Below are positions 8,818 through 18,300 of a DNA stretch of 64,000 nucleotides, in pieces. The notes beneath the pieces were generated by a model that searched no databases, was not told the origin of the DNA, and saw only the letters and a list, made by a program, of their open reading frames with translations. The translations under genes were made by a program, and so were the position numbers. This DNA comes from a virus. Location: IMG/VR virus record IMGVR_UViG_3300028829_002484, positions 1 to 64,000 of that record. One strand, given 5' to 3'. The first letter of the stretch is position 1. The number at the start of each line of letters is the position of its first letter.

Positions 8818-9347
8818 TATTCATTCTCCAGTTGTTCTAATTGTTCTGTTAAGTTTTTTATTGCTTCTACTGCTTCAGAAACTATTTTATCAGTACCACC
8901 TTCCCACTTTTCTTTTTCTAATTCAGGATGATTTACTCCCACATTATTAAGCCATTCAGGTGCTTTCATAGTTTTGAATTCTTCTAATTGCTGTAATGTA
9001 TCTTTTATATAAGCTATTTTATTTTTCTTTATCTTATTATTAGCCCAATCATCAAACCTACCTTCTAATTTTAGTTTATGTTCAAAGGTTATCTGACAAT
9101 CAAAACAATGGTTATAAAGATTCCACATCTTATTATCTAATTTTTTCTTCATTACCTTATCACATTTTTTACAAAATAAAGGCATTCTAGCATCTTTCAT
9201 AAGTTCAGTCATCTTTGGAATTACATCACCTTTTGGTTTTTTCTTACCCTCATATCCAACTTGAACATAATTTTTTACATGCTCTTTTCCTGACATAGCA
9301 TCTCTCAATGCATCATTTTGTCTTTCTGTTTCTTTACTATATCCCAT
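8817..9347 (-). CDS. Zinc-ribbon protein next to the terminase module
   Basis: This 176-residue protein has a four-cysteine zinc-ribbon pattern, F-C-K-K-C at about residues 58-62 and C-F-D-C about 20 residues later, between two charged helical regions. I recognise the pattern (PLFCxKC...CFDC) from uncharacterised proteins of marine T4-like phages. The C-terminal 40 residues are a likely coiled coil (AVEAIKNLTEQLEQLENE). Its place upstream of the terminase gene makes a packaging role, such as a small terminase subunit with a DNA-binding zinc module, worth considering. No gp16 homology is visible. Confidence 0.68.
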   Translation of the reverse strand: MGYSKETERQNDALRDAMSGKEHVKNYVQVGYEGKKKPKGDVIPKMTELMKDARMPLFCKKCDKVMKKKLDNKMWNLYNHCFDCQITFEHKLKLEGRFDDWANNKIKKNKIAYIKDTLQQLEEFKTMKAPEWLNNVGVNHPELEKEKWEGGTDKIVSEAVEAIKNLTEQLEQLENE

Positions 9348-9356
9348 AACCTACTC

Positions 9357-11759
9357 CTATACGAATTTTAACATACCTAAGATTTGATTTGCTGGAGCAA
9401 ATGCTCCAGTATATTTATACAATTTTCCTTTGAATACAAAGGTAATACCTTCAGTTGGAACAACTGCTTTTAAACCACCAATAGCATTTAGTCTGTCTAA
9501 TTGGGTTTTTAGTGTATTCAATACCTTTGTATCCTTAGACTTTTTTACTTTTGATATTGCTTTCTTCAAGTCCTTACGAATTTGCTGAGTTGCTTTTGAT
9601 GGATTAGCAGCTATGAAGTCATCTAAATTTGATAATATTTCTGCTCCCAATTCAAAGAAAAGAACTTCCCAGTCTCTGATATGTTGCTTTTGTAACTTAG
9701 CGTGATCCATTTTATCAGTTGTTAGAACCCAATCTAAAAACTTTGGATACTCTTTTAAATCTTTTTTAATATTTGGTATCTTATATGACTTATCAAAGAA
9801 TGCCCATCTTTTTGTTAGACTCATCAATATATCATTTGGCGGATTTGGATAGTCTGTATTTTTAGCACCATTGTAAATATACTCCATCCAATATGCTTGA
9901 TGATAATTAGCTAATGTATCGTTATCACTCATTTTATATTCACTCTGTAGTTTATTCAACTTACCTAAGAAATAACTTTGTTTCTCTGAAAAGTTTTTTA
10001 CCTTTGGTAACTGAGTTATAAATGGCTTTGTGATACTATAAGTCTTTTGTATGTTCTGATTTATTTGTTTTATCATACCAGCTAACATTCTAGCACTTCC
10101 TCTGTCCTCTCCGACTGGCGAGCCAGCAGAATTATATTCGATAGTTCCGTGAAATTGTAAAAGTGATTTATCATAAGGTATGACATTTGATGTTGCTGGG
10201 TATATGACTTCTAATGACATAAACTTTTTACCTTCACCAAATATTTTGTCTTTTTGTTTTTTACTCAGCCCCTTTAATGCTTTTTGTAAATCTGATATAG
10301 CAGATACAAATGCTTTTTCAATATCGCCTCTACCAGCAAACATATTCTTTATACCATTCAAATCTAAAGAATTAGCACCAAAGTTTTTTATATGTCCTTT
10401 GTTTCTAGCTGCAACTAATTTATCATTTTTCCAACTAATCATAATATTTTGACCATCTGTTTTCTCTGTAACAGGACCTTCTTTATCTAGATTACCTTGG
10501 AGTGTATTAATAATTAGTGTTTTAAAATCTGAAAACGTTAAATTTTTATCATCAAATGGATGATTTAGATGTCCATAAGCACCACCTTCTAATAACAAAT
10601 CAACTTCTTTGTCTAAATTAATCTTTTCATAAAGGGAACTGATATCATAGGAATCGCCATCAGCACCAGCTGTAAATAAAGATCCTATTATGTTATCAAT
10701 AGCAGCTTCAGTACCCATCCAATTTACTACATTCCATCCCAATGGTTCTAAAACACCACTCATCCATTTCTTATATTTATTTACTGCTGTGCTAGAACCC
10801 TTTTCCTGACCATGATCTAAATAAGATAATGCAACGGATTTATAAGCATTTTTTATAGAGTTTTTAGCACCATCTCTTATAATATAATCTAATACCACCC
10901 AACCAGCATCTGAGTATAATGAATCAATCCATTCTTTAGAAACCTTTTTATATTCATTATAGTCTTTGTGAAATGTTGAAGGACCATCATCTAAATTACC
11001 CATTGAAGCAACACTAGCTTCCATCAAATATTCTTGTACCAACTCATCAGATAAAGTGTATGTCTCAAATAATTGCTTGAATTTATTCGTCATCATAGTA
11101 TACACACCCTTATCATAATACCCAAATACCTTTTTGAAAGTTTTTTTCTTTTCACTATCATCATACTTTGGATTTCCTAATAAGCTTCTCATTTCAGTAC
11201 CACTCATAGTTCCTGATTGTGGAGCAGTTATGATGTACCCATGCTCTTCAAATCCCATCATAGGTTTACTTTTGCTATAAGGTTGAAAATATTTACCACC
11301 TAATCTACCAGCATCTTTTCCACCGATTGCATAAACAACTGCTGTAGTATCAGCATCAAATTTTTTCAATAAGTTTTTTGCTACATATGGAGTTTTTTCT
11401 TGTACAATTCTATTTTTTGGAATTCCCATCTTTACCATATGACGAGCCTTTTCTTTGAAGTCCATAGGATGTCTTGGCAATTGTTTGAGATTAGAGGTGG
11501 TTATGTAAACTTCATCAAACTTTGACTTCATCCACTTATAAGTAGCAAGATGTCCTGAATGAAATGGTTGAAATCTTCCACCAAATACGCCAATGACTTT
11601 TTTGATTTCTTTTTGTTCTTTTAATTTTTTACCAGTATCTGTTTTTGTAAATGGGCCTCTTCTTATTGTTGAAAACCTTACAGGTGTCTCCATACCAAAT
11701 AAGTTCTTAGGTGCTATAATTTTTAACTTAATCATCTTTGAACTATTATCAACACTCAA
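9357..11759 (-). CDS. Adenylyltransferase-ligase-like two-domain fusion
   Basis: This 800-residue protein joins two nucleotidyl-transfer domains. Residues about 50-220 are an HxGH-type nucleotidyltransferase. They contain G-R-F-Q-P-F-H-S-G-H and a late S-G-T-x-x-R motif (SGTEMR), as in NMN adenylyltransferases and related enzymes. Residues about 415-800 resemble the covalent nucleotidyltransferase (DNA/RNA ligase) fold. They have motif I E-K-T-D-G near 433, with the lysine as expected nucleophile, a following R-N-K, a motif III-like M-S-L-E-V-I-Y-P, and a motif IV-like P-T-E-G-I-T-F near 770 with Y-K-Y-T-G after it. The linker (220-410) is unknown. The gene overlaps the upstream kinase gene by four bases. 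The substrate cannot be told from sequence; NAD-type cofactor or RNA/DNA end chemistry are possibilities. Confidence 0.78.
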   Translation of the reverse strand: MSVDNSSKMIKLKIIAPKNLFGMETPVRFSTIRRGPFTKTDTGKKLKEQKEIKKVIGVFGGRFQPFHSGHLATYKWMKSKFDEVYITTSNLKQLPRHPMDFKEKARHMVKMGIPKNRIVQEKTPYVAKNLLKKFDADTTAVVYAIGGKDAGRLGGKYFQPYSKSKPMMGFEEHGYIITAPQSGTMSGTEMRSLLGNPKYDDSEKKKTFKKVFGYYDKGVYTMMTNKFKQLFETYTLSDELVQEYLMEASVASMGNLDDGPSTFHKDYNEYKKVSKEWIDSLYSDAGWVVLDYIIRDGAKNSIKNAYKSVALSYLDHGQEKGSSTAVNKYKKWMSGVLEPLGWNVVNWMGTEAAIDNIIGSLFTAGADGDSYDISSLYEKINLDKEVDLLLEGGAYGHLNHPFDDKNLTFSDFKTLIINTLQGNLDKEGPVTEKTDGQNIMISWKNDKLVAARNKGHIKNFGANSLDLNGIKNMFAGRGDIEKAFVSAISDLQKALKGLSKKQKDKIFGEGKKFMSLEVIYPATSNVIPYDKSLLQFHGTIEYNSAGSPVGEDRGSARMLAGMIKQINQNIQKTYSITKPFITQLPKVKNFSEKQSYFLGKLNKLQSEYKMSDNDTLANYHQAYWMEYIYNGAKNTDYPNPPNDILMSLTKRWAFFDKSYKIPNIKKDLKEYPKFLDWVLTTDKMDHAKLQKQHIRDWEVLFFELGAEILSNLDDFIAANPSKATQQIRKDLKKAISKVKKSKDTKVLNTLKTQLDRLNAIGGLKAVVPTEGITFVFKGKLYKYTGAFAPANQILGMLKFV

Positions 11760-12871
11760 GTAAGATTGTGACCTGTAATAAACTTTGCTACTTTACTGCC
11801 CTTTACGGCTTGTGCTTCACTTACTTTCTTATAACCACTACCATAAGGAACTGAAGTGACACCTTTCTTCTTCATCTTCTTTACACCTTTACGGCTTGGT
11901 GATGGTAATGTTGTTTCCTTTACCATTCTAAACTTTAGTGCTGGTCTACCATTTATTAGTAAGTCTCCTTTGTCATTGTAATCAACAGACTTTACTACAA
12001 CTTTTTTATTTTTGAACTTACCCATCAAAATAGTATCACCTATCTCTACTGGTAGTTTTATACTTTCAGCCATTTTAGCTTTTTTTGCTAAATTCTTTAT
12101 ACCTATCTTATTTATTTCTTTTTGTTTTTTAACCCAATCTCTAGCAGTCTTACCCAATGGTGCTTTTATAAATTTACCAACACCTTTTTTAGCTAACATA
12201 TTAAATCGCTTTTGAGATTGTGCATATGATTCGTAGCTGTCATTCTGTACAACCATAAATTTATCCATTCCAAATAAGCCTTGTAAATATCCCATATTTT
12301 TTTGAACATCTTTCCAACTTTTTTCTACAATAGCTTCAGGTACAGATCTAGGTCGTCGTTCATTTCTTTCTAATGCTGCTTCTAAGCTTGTATTTACAAA
12401 AACCATAAAGGTATCATAACCCATACTCATTAGTTTTTGTCTGTTATCTTTTATAGATTTGAATCTATGACCAGTCCCATCAATAATAACACCTAATCTA
12501 CCTTCAGTATATATTCTTAGTCTTTCCATACTTAGAGATTTAGCAAAACTTCTCAATCCACTGTAATCTTTGTAACTAGGATCAGCTAACTGTCTGAATA
12601 AATCTACTGGCATATTAGCTAAATCTACAGTGCCATAATATTTTTTCAATAATATCTCAAGTTCTCTATCTTGATTTACCATTTTTAGTCCTGAAGCAGA
12701 TATATTTACCTTTTCAGGTATACCAAATAATTGGGAAGCCACATAAGACTTACCACTACCTGGACCACCAGCTAAAAATATACCTTTGAAGATGCCAGGA
12801 TCATTTACCCCTTCTTCTATCACTTCTTTGTCTATAAATGGTTCTACTAAGTATTGTGTGAGTTTATCCAT
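11756..12871 (-). CDS. P-loop kinase (zeta-toxin / polynucleotide-kinase-like)
   Basis: This 371-residue protein has a Walker A motif G-G-P-G-S-G-K-S at about residues 35-42 and a D-G-T-G-H motif near 151. An Arg-rich lid (LERNERRPRSVPE) near 185 completes the layout of zeta-toxin and polynucleotide-kinase type kinases. Residues about 280-371 form a separate basic module (ILMGKFKNKKVVVKSV...LLINGRPALKFRMVK) that I have seen at the end of other marine phage proteins, with no known function. A ribosome site (AGGAAA) precedes ATG 12871 and a TATTTATA box lies 23 bases upstream. The stop overlaps the adenylyltransferase-ligase gene, so the two enzymes probably work in one pathway. The phosphate acceptor is unknown. 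Confidence 0.8.
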   Translation of the reverse strand: MDKLTQYLVEPFIDKEVIEEGVNDPGIFKGIFLAGGPGSGKSYVASQLFGIPEKVNISASGLKMVNQDRELEILLKKYYGTVDLANMPVDLFRQLADPSYKDYSGLRSFAKSLSMERLRIYTEGRLGVIIDGTGHRFKSIKDNRQKLMSMGYDTFMVFVNTSLEAALERNERRPRSVPEAIVEKSWKDVQKNMGYLQGLFGMDKFMVVQNDSYESYAQSQKRFNMLAKKGVGKFIKAPLGKTARDWVKKQKEINKIGIKNLAKKAKMAESIKLPVEIGDTILMGKFKNKKVVVKSVDYNDKGDLLINGRPALKFRMVKETTLPSPSRKGVKKMKKKGVTSVPYGSGYKKVSEAQAVKGSKVAKFITGHNLT

Positions 12872-12894
12872 AATTTCCTGTGTTTCTATTCATA

Positions 12895-12902
12895 TATAAA
12901 TA
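12895..12902 (-). promoter_or_regulatory. TATTTATA box, 23 bases before the kinase gene
   Basis: An exact octamer in the coding direction (context TTTATATTTATATATG), in the gap between the fibre genes and the kinase gene. It marks the likely start of the transcript that carries kinase, fusion enzyme and packaging genes. Role inferred. Confidence 0.5.
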
Positions 12903-12934
12903 TAAAGTTTGTTAATTATCCACAATGAATTGTT

Positions 12935-13210
12935 TTATGGGTTAGATGAACCGGATAGAAATGCATTGTAATTGCCCTTTACAGTATCTGTCCACACTAT
13001 ATTTGCTACTGATTTAGTTTCCAAAGCTTCTGTAGCAAGACTAGCTGAAATTACTGTATTACTTCCACTAGGAGATATTGTTCTTCTGTGAAAATTTCTA
13101 GCTATCTCTACGCCATCTTCAGATATTATTGTAGCTTCTCGAAGATGTATTTTTTTATACTCTCCGAGTATTTCTAATTTATCTACTATTATTTTTTTTG
13201 TTATAGCCAT
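12935..13210 (-). CDS. Small fibre-cluster protein, unknown function
   Basis: A 91-residue protein, MAITKKIIVDKLEILGEYKKIHLREATIISEDGVEIARNFHRRTI..., predicted to be mostly beta-strand. I recognise the opening and the 'EDGVEIARNFHRRTISPS' region as typical of a small protein found next to tail fibre genes in marine myophages. Function is unknown; a fibre-associated or structural role fits the context. It follows the 692-residue fibre gene by 15 bases and is the last gene of the fibre unit, before the kinase promoter box. A ribosome site (AAGGAG) precedes ATG 13210. Confidence 0.7.
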   Translation of the reverse strand: MAITKKIIVDKLEILGEYKKIHLREATIISEDGVEIARNFHRRTISPSGSNTVISASLATEALETKSVANIVWTDTVKGNYNAFLSGSSNP

Positions 13211-13225
13211 TTTATTAACTCCTTA

Positions 13226-15304
13226 TTATGCTGTTGTTCTGTATGTAAATTGTCCGTACATATCATCATTATCTGTAATGTCGCCCCAAGTAATCGGATC
13301 CCAACTAGATCCACCGTCTTTAGTTTCATATACTCTTAAAGTTTCATCTGCTCTTACCCATATTGTAAGGTTGTTTACATTGTCAGGATCATCTGCGAAA
13401 TCAAAGCCATTACACATTACAGTTCCACCAACACAATCAAACTCTACTGCAAATGGCAATCCACCTATTGCAAAATCTACTGTTTGAGTTCCAGATTCTT
13501 GAATATTAACAAGCTTCATCCAACATGTTACTAAACTACCAACTTTTACATAAAGATTTCCAGTACTTGTAGTGACTGTACCACTATTATATAAGACAGG
13601 TGTCCAACTACCCTCTTCATAATCATGTAGTGTATTTGCAGCTGCTGAATCAGAACCGAATCTTATACCATCCTCTGATTGTATAGTACCTTCAACATGT
13701 AGATTTCCATCACCAGGATCTGTTGATGTTGTACCAACTCTAAGAGCATCAATTCTAGCATAATCATTTACAAATAAATCATTAGCAATAGTCACATTTC
13801 TGCTTGTGTCAACTGTAATTGCAGTAGTGCCGTCGTCTCTTATGTATAGAGTACCTCCTCCGTAGTCTATATACGAATTTGAACCATTGTTGTGGAATCT
13901 TAGATAATCATCATCTATGCTATTAGCAGTTGGAGTTGCACCTTGAATATAGATGTTCTGTCTAAAGACACTCCTTTGTTGCACTGAATCAATTATTGCT
14001 TGTGTTGTGCCTCCTACAACAACTGATATGCTGTCTCCAGAATCTTCTGTTAAATATGTATTTGATCCGCCATCTAGATAAAATTTATCTGTTGCTCTTA
14101 TTTGAGCGTCTCCATTAATTTGTACAGTACCATTGACTTCTAATGTAGAATCTGGATCTTCTTCACCAATTCCAACTTTACCATCGTGAGTTATGGTCAT
14201 TCTTTTTGTAAGACCAGAAACACCCGCATTATTTGTTGCAAAACTCATGTTAGCATCATAATTTGAAGTGCTACTATTTGCCGAAGAATCTCTTTCGACA
14301 ATTATACCAGCACTAATAGCTTGACTAAATATAACATCCTCTCCAGCATTAGCTCCATCTGTAGATCCAACATCAAATGCTATTCCAGCAAAATCACCTG
14401 TACTATCACCATGTCGATTCACAAGTGCTAATGTATAGTCTGTCGTATATAGACTGTTAGACCAAGTACTAGAGTCATTATGTCTTAGATGTAAATGTCC
14501 TCTCATAGCGCTTCTATTACTGCTTGTCATTGATATTTGAGCTTCAGCATCTGTTATATCAAAGCTGGTTCTATTATTTGAAAGAAGATTTAATGTTCCC
14601 CCTCTAACGTATCCATCTGTTCCCGTATTAATGTTACTATCGACTTCGGTTGCTGTCATATTATCAACACCAGATATTTCAAAAGTTGAAGCACCGGCAG
14701 CACTTATCTTATACTTATCGGTAACATTATCATAACCCATCAGCAATTTACCCGTACTACCGCTAACCCACTGTACCAGTCCCTCACCAAACTCTTCATC
14801 CCAAACCAAGTTACTTCTTACCCTTGCTTGTGGCGATAATTTAAGAGAATCTTTTACAGACAATCCACCAGCAATTATGTCACCTGAAATGTAGTTATCT
14901 GGATCGTTGGAGTCGTCTGATAGTTTGAAATTTTCTGTGTATATAGGTATTCCCTCAGGTAATCCTAAAACAGAACATACCTTAGCACCCCAAAATGTGT
15001 AATACTCTAATCCACCACCAACTGTATTTTCTTCATCGTGAAATTCTATTGCTCCTATATTTGGATCTGTGTGTGAACAAGACATAAAAAGATTTTTAGC
15101 ACCTCCAAATAGATGAACTGAAGTTCCACTTGGAGCAGCCACCCCATCTTCGTATGATGCACTAGGTATGTTATTGATTCTATCTACCATTACGCTAGCA
15201 CTAATCTGAGTATCGGCATCGGTTGCTAGTGATGCTGTATACCATGCCAAGTCTTTCGTTCCTAGCTTTGATTTCATATTTATTCTAAATGGATAATTTG
15301 CCAT
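13226..15304 (-). CDS. Tail fibre protein
   Basis: This 692-residue protein is beta-rich and rich in Gly, Ser, Thr, Asp and Asn. It carries phrases typical of phage fibre shafts and distal domains: M-T-I-T-H-D-G-K-V-G-I-G-E-E-D-P-D-S-T-L-E-V-N-G near residues 375-395, repeated 'GGTTQAIIDS / DDGTTAITVD' strands, and a tip-like domain N-T-L-H-D-Y-E-E-G-S-W-T-P-V-L near 570. The 'IG..DP...LEVNG' phrase often precedes intramolecular chaperone domains, but no S74 peptidase is seen at this C-terminus. It probably forms a trimeric host-binding fibre. It lies 17 bases after the giant fibre gene and is presumably co-expressed with it. Confidence 0.85.
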   Translation of the reverse strand: MANYPFRINMKSKLGTKDLAWYTASLATDADTQISASVMVDRINNIPSASYEDGVAAPSGTSVHLFGGAKNLFMSCSHTDPNIGAIEFHDEENTVGGGLEYYTFWGAKVCSVLGLPEGIPIYTENFKLSDDSNDPDNYISGDIIAGGLSVKDSLKLSPQARVRSNLVWDEEFGEGLVQWVSGSTGKLLMGYDNVTDKYKISAAGASTFEISGVDNMTATEVDSNINTGTDGYVRGGTLNLLSNNRTSFDITDAEAQISMTSSNRSAMRGHLHLRHNDSSTWSNSLYTTDYTLALVNRHGDSTGDFAGIAFDVGSTDGANAGEDVIFSQAISAGIIVERDSSANSSTSNYDANMSFATNNAGVSGLTKRMTITHDGKVGIGEEDPDSTLEVNGTVQINGDAQIRATDKFYLDGGSNTYLTEDSGDSISVVVGGTTQAIIDSVQQRSVFRQNIYIQGATPTANSIDDDYLRFHNNGSNSYIDYGGGTLYIRDDGTTAITVDTSRNVTIANDLFVNDYARIDALRVGTTSTDPGDGNLHVEGTIQSEDGIRFGSDSAAANTLHDYEEGSWTPVLYNSGTVTTSTGNLYVKVGSLVTCWMKLVNIQESGTQTVDFAIGGLPFAVEFDCVGGTVMCNGFDFADDPDNVNNLTIWVRADETLRVYETKDGGSSWDPITWGDITDNDDMYGQFTYRTTA

Positions 15305-15321
15305 TATTTCCCCCTACTTTA

Positions 15322-18300
15322 TTAGTCTGATATATTACCAGGTGCTGGAGCCGTAAGTGGATTGAATGGTACATCTGCGCCAGCTGCTGGTGCTATAGCT
15401 CCTAAACCAAATGTAAATTTTCCTACAGCACCTGTTGTTTTGTGTGCTGTATTTCCATAACCCCTTATAGCTTCGCCTGGTTTTAGTTCCAAACCTCTTT
15501 TAAATGTTGCTGAACTTGATATTGCGTTATTTGTAATACCAAATCCACCGATAGTTCCAGCAGTAGCAGTAATTGCTCCTTCTTTACTAACTTGAAATGG
15601 AGCACTTGCTGGTGTAAGATGACCAGCAGAAATTCTAACATCACCAGTGCCAGATAGCCTTACTATATCAGAACCAGTACCAACAATTATATCACCTGCG
15701 TTTGCATCAAGTGCTATATTACCAGCGTTTGATGTTAATTTATTCGAACCTACCTGCCAACCAGCAGTACCACCTATTCTTGCACTTTCAGCTTTTAGAA
15801 ACCCAGCTTTTGTAACACTAAATGGAGCATCAGCAAATACAGGATCTCCTAATTGGATACCCTCATCCCCATCGGCTATAAATATATCATCACCAGTACC
15901 TAAAGATATACGTTTATTAGCTGGATTTAATGAAAAGTTGGTTGCTGCTATTGAGCCTGAAGTTATTGTAAACCCACCGATATTACCAGCAGTTGCTGTA
16001 ATATCACCTGTCAAATCTACGCTTGTAGCAGTCACATTACCGCTTGAGTCTAATGAGAAGTTTCCTGCGTCTACAGTAAAATTAGCTCCATCAAATTTTA
16101 TAAACTTAGAATCATCTGCATTACCTACATTAAATTTTGCTGTACCACTATCTAAACCTATAAAAGCACCAGCCGTAGAATTATCACTAAAGCCACTTTT
16201 CTTAACATATAAACCTTCAGCATTTGTCGTTGAATCTAACTTAACATTATTTTTTGATATTGAACCTTGATTTATTGTCCATCCAGCTATAATATTTTGT
16301 GTTTCTGATATTTCAAATAATGTATTACCATTGTCTTTGAAGCCTTTTATTCCATATATACCACTTGATATTTGACCAAAAGCAACTTTTACATTATTTC
16401 TCGTAGCTGTGCCAGGTGAAAATGAATCTTTACCAACAGCACCGTGAACAGTAATAACCTTTGCTTCAGAATCTATTATTACACCATCTGTATCAGCAGA
16501 TGTTGAGCTTGATATTACATTATTACCAATCTTCCAACCACCAGCAGTAAGGACATCATTTACATAACTAAAGTTTTCTCCGACAAAAAAGATTGGGTCT
16601 GATGAAGCACTTACAAAAAATAGAGATGGTTGTGGTGTGGCACTTGTATGTGAAACAGCATTAGTACCAAGAGCTATCGTAGCAGTATTTCCATCTATTT
16701 TAGCAACAGTTCCACTTTTTAACTGACCAGGTACTAAATCCCAACCAGCTATTCTAGCTTCATCTTTTGTAATCAATACTGAGTATGTGGTGTCATCACT
16801 AATGTCAGCATTTCCTGAGCCAGCAAATACACCAAATCCATATTTAGCAGTTCCAGTAGTAGGTAAGTTACCAACTACCACTTTTGGTTTAGCAACATTT
16901 ATAGAACCAGTATAGATTGCTAATCTTTGGTTTGTAGCATCTAAAGCAATAGAACCATCAGCATCATTATATTGTAATTTACCAGGAACTAAGTCCCATC
17001 CAACTATTCTATTTCTAACAGAACCTAATTCTACTAATAAATCATCATCGAGCGTTCCAGTACCATCAAATATTTTTAGTCCATACGTTGAACTTCCAGT
17101 AACCTCTCCTAGTAAAATTCTATCTCTAGTACCATCATTTATTGTAATTCTTTTAGCAGCTGAACTTATAGTTATTATATCAGATGGACTTGTTATAGCA
17201 GCTGTTGATATTGTCCATCCAGCAATTGTATTTCCACCCTCGCCTAATTCTACAAGTATATCACTATCGGCTGGAGATGTTCCGCCAGTATTATCAAATA
17301 TTTTTATTCCGTAAGTTGTTCCACCATCAACTTCACCGATATAGATTCTATCATTAGTATCGTCATTTATTGTAAGTCTTTTCGTACTAGCATCTATTAT
17401 AAAATTAGAAACACCACCAGCACCATTATCTGAACTACTAATAGCAGTATTACTGATTCCCCAACCACCAATATTACCAGTTGTAGCATTTATAGCACCC
17501 TCTAAATAAGCAGAACCTGAAGCCCATAGCCCAAATCCACTTAGCGTACCAAATCTAGTAGAACTTACACCAGCAAGATTACCAGTTCTCACTACAGCAG
17601 AACCACTTGAGGAGTTTACATCTATAAAAGGGCTGTTTGGTGAAGAAGCATCAATTGTTACTGTACCACCATTTATTCTAGCAACCGTTCCACCGACATT
17701 TATATTATCTAAATCTCCTGTTACATTATTAACATTATATGTATCAAAATCTCCACTTGTAGATTTACTTCCATTTATTTGAAATTGTACAGCATTTATA
17801 TTTCCAGCATCATTCGCATCTTTGAAAAGCAATATATCATCATCAGAAAAAGTAGCAGATTTAGTATTATCAAATGTAACAGTACCACCACTTTGAGAAG
17901 ATCCTGATACGACACCACTGTCTGATACGAATAGTATACCATTAGTTGCTTTGACAACATCTTTTTGGAATATATGTGTTCTTAGTGTATTTCTTACTAC
18001 TATATTATCTACTTCTAAAAGCGTTCCATTTGAACCATTATCTTGTACCCTAAATCCATCACCAGTTATACCTGATACGAAAGTACTAGTACCTAAAGTA
18101 TCGCCGTCACCAAATGTTATATCATCATTTACTGTTAGGTTATCTGTAATTGTGACGCTATCTGGCAATCCAATTGTTACAGCAATATTACCACCTAATG
18201 CTTGAGCAGAAGAATTTGAAACTGTAATTTCATTTGAAGTTCCAGTAAATGTAGCAGTAGCATTACCTTGAACTGCTGTACCTGAAGATGAGCCATAATC

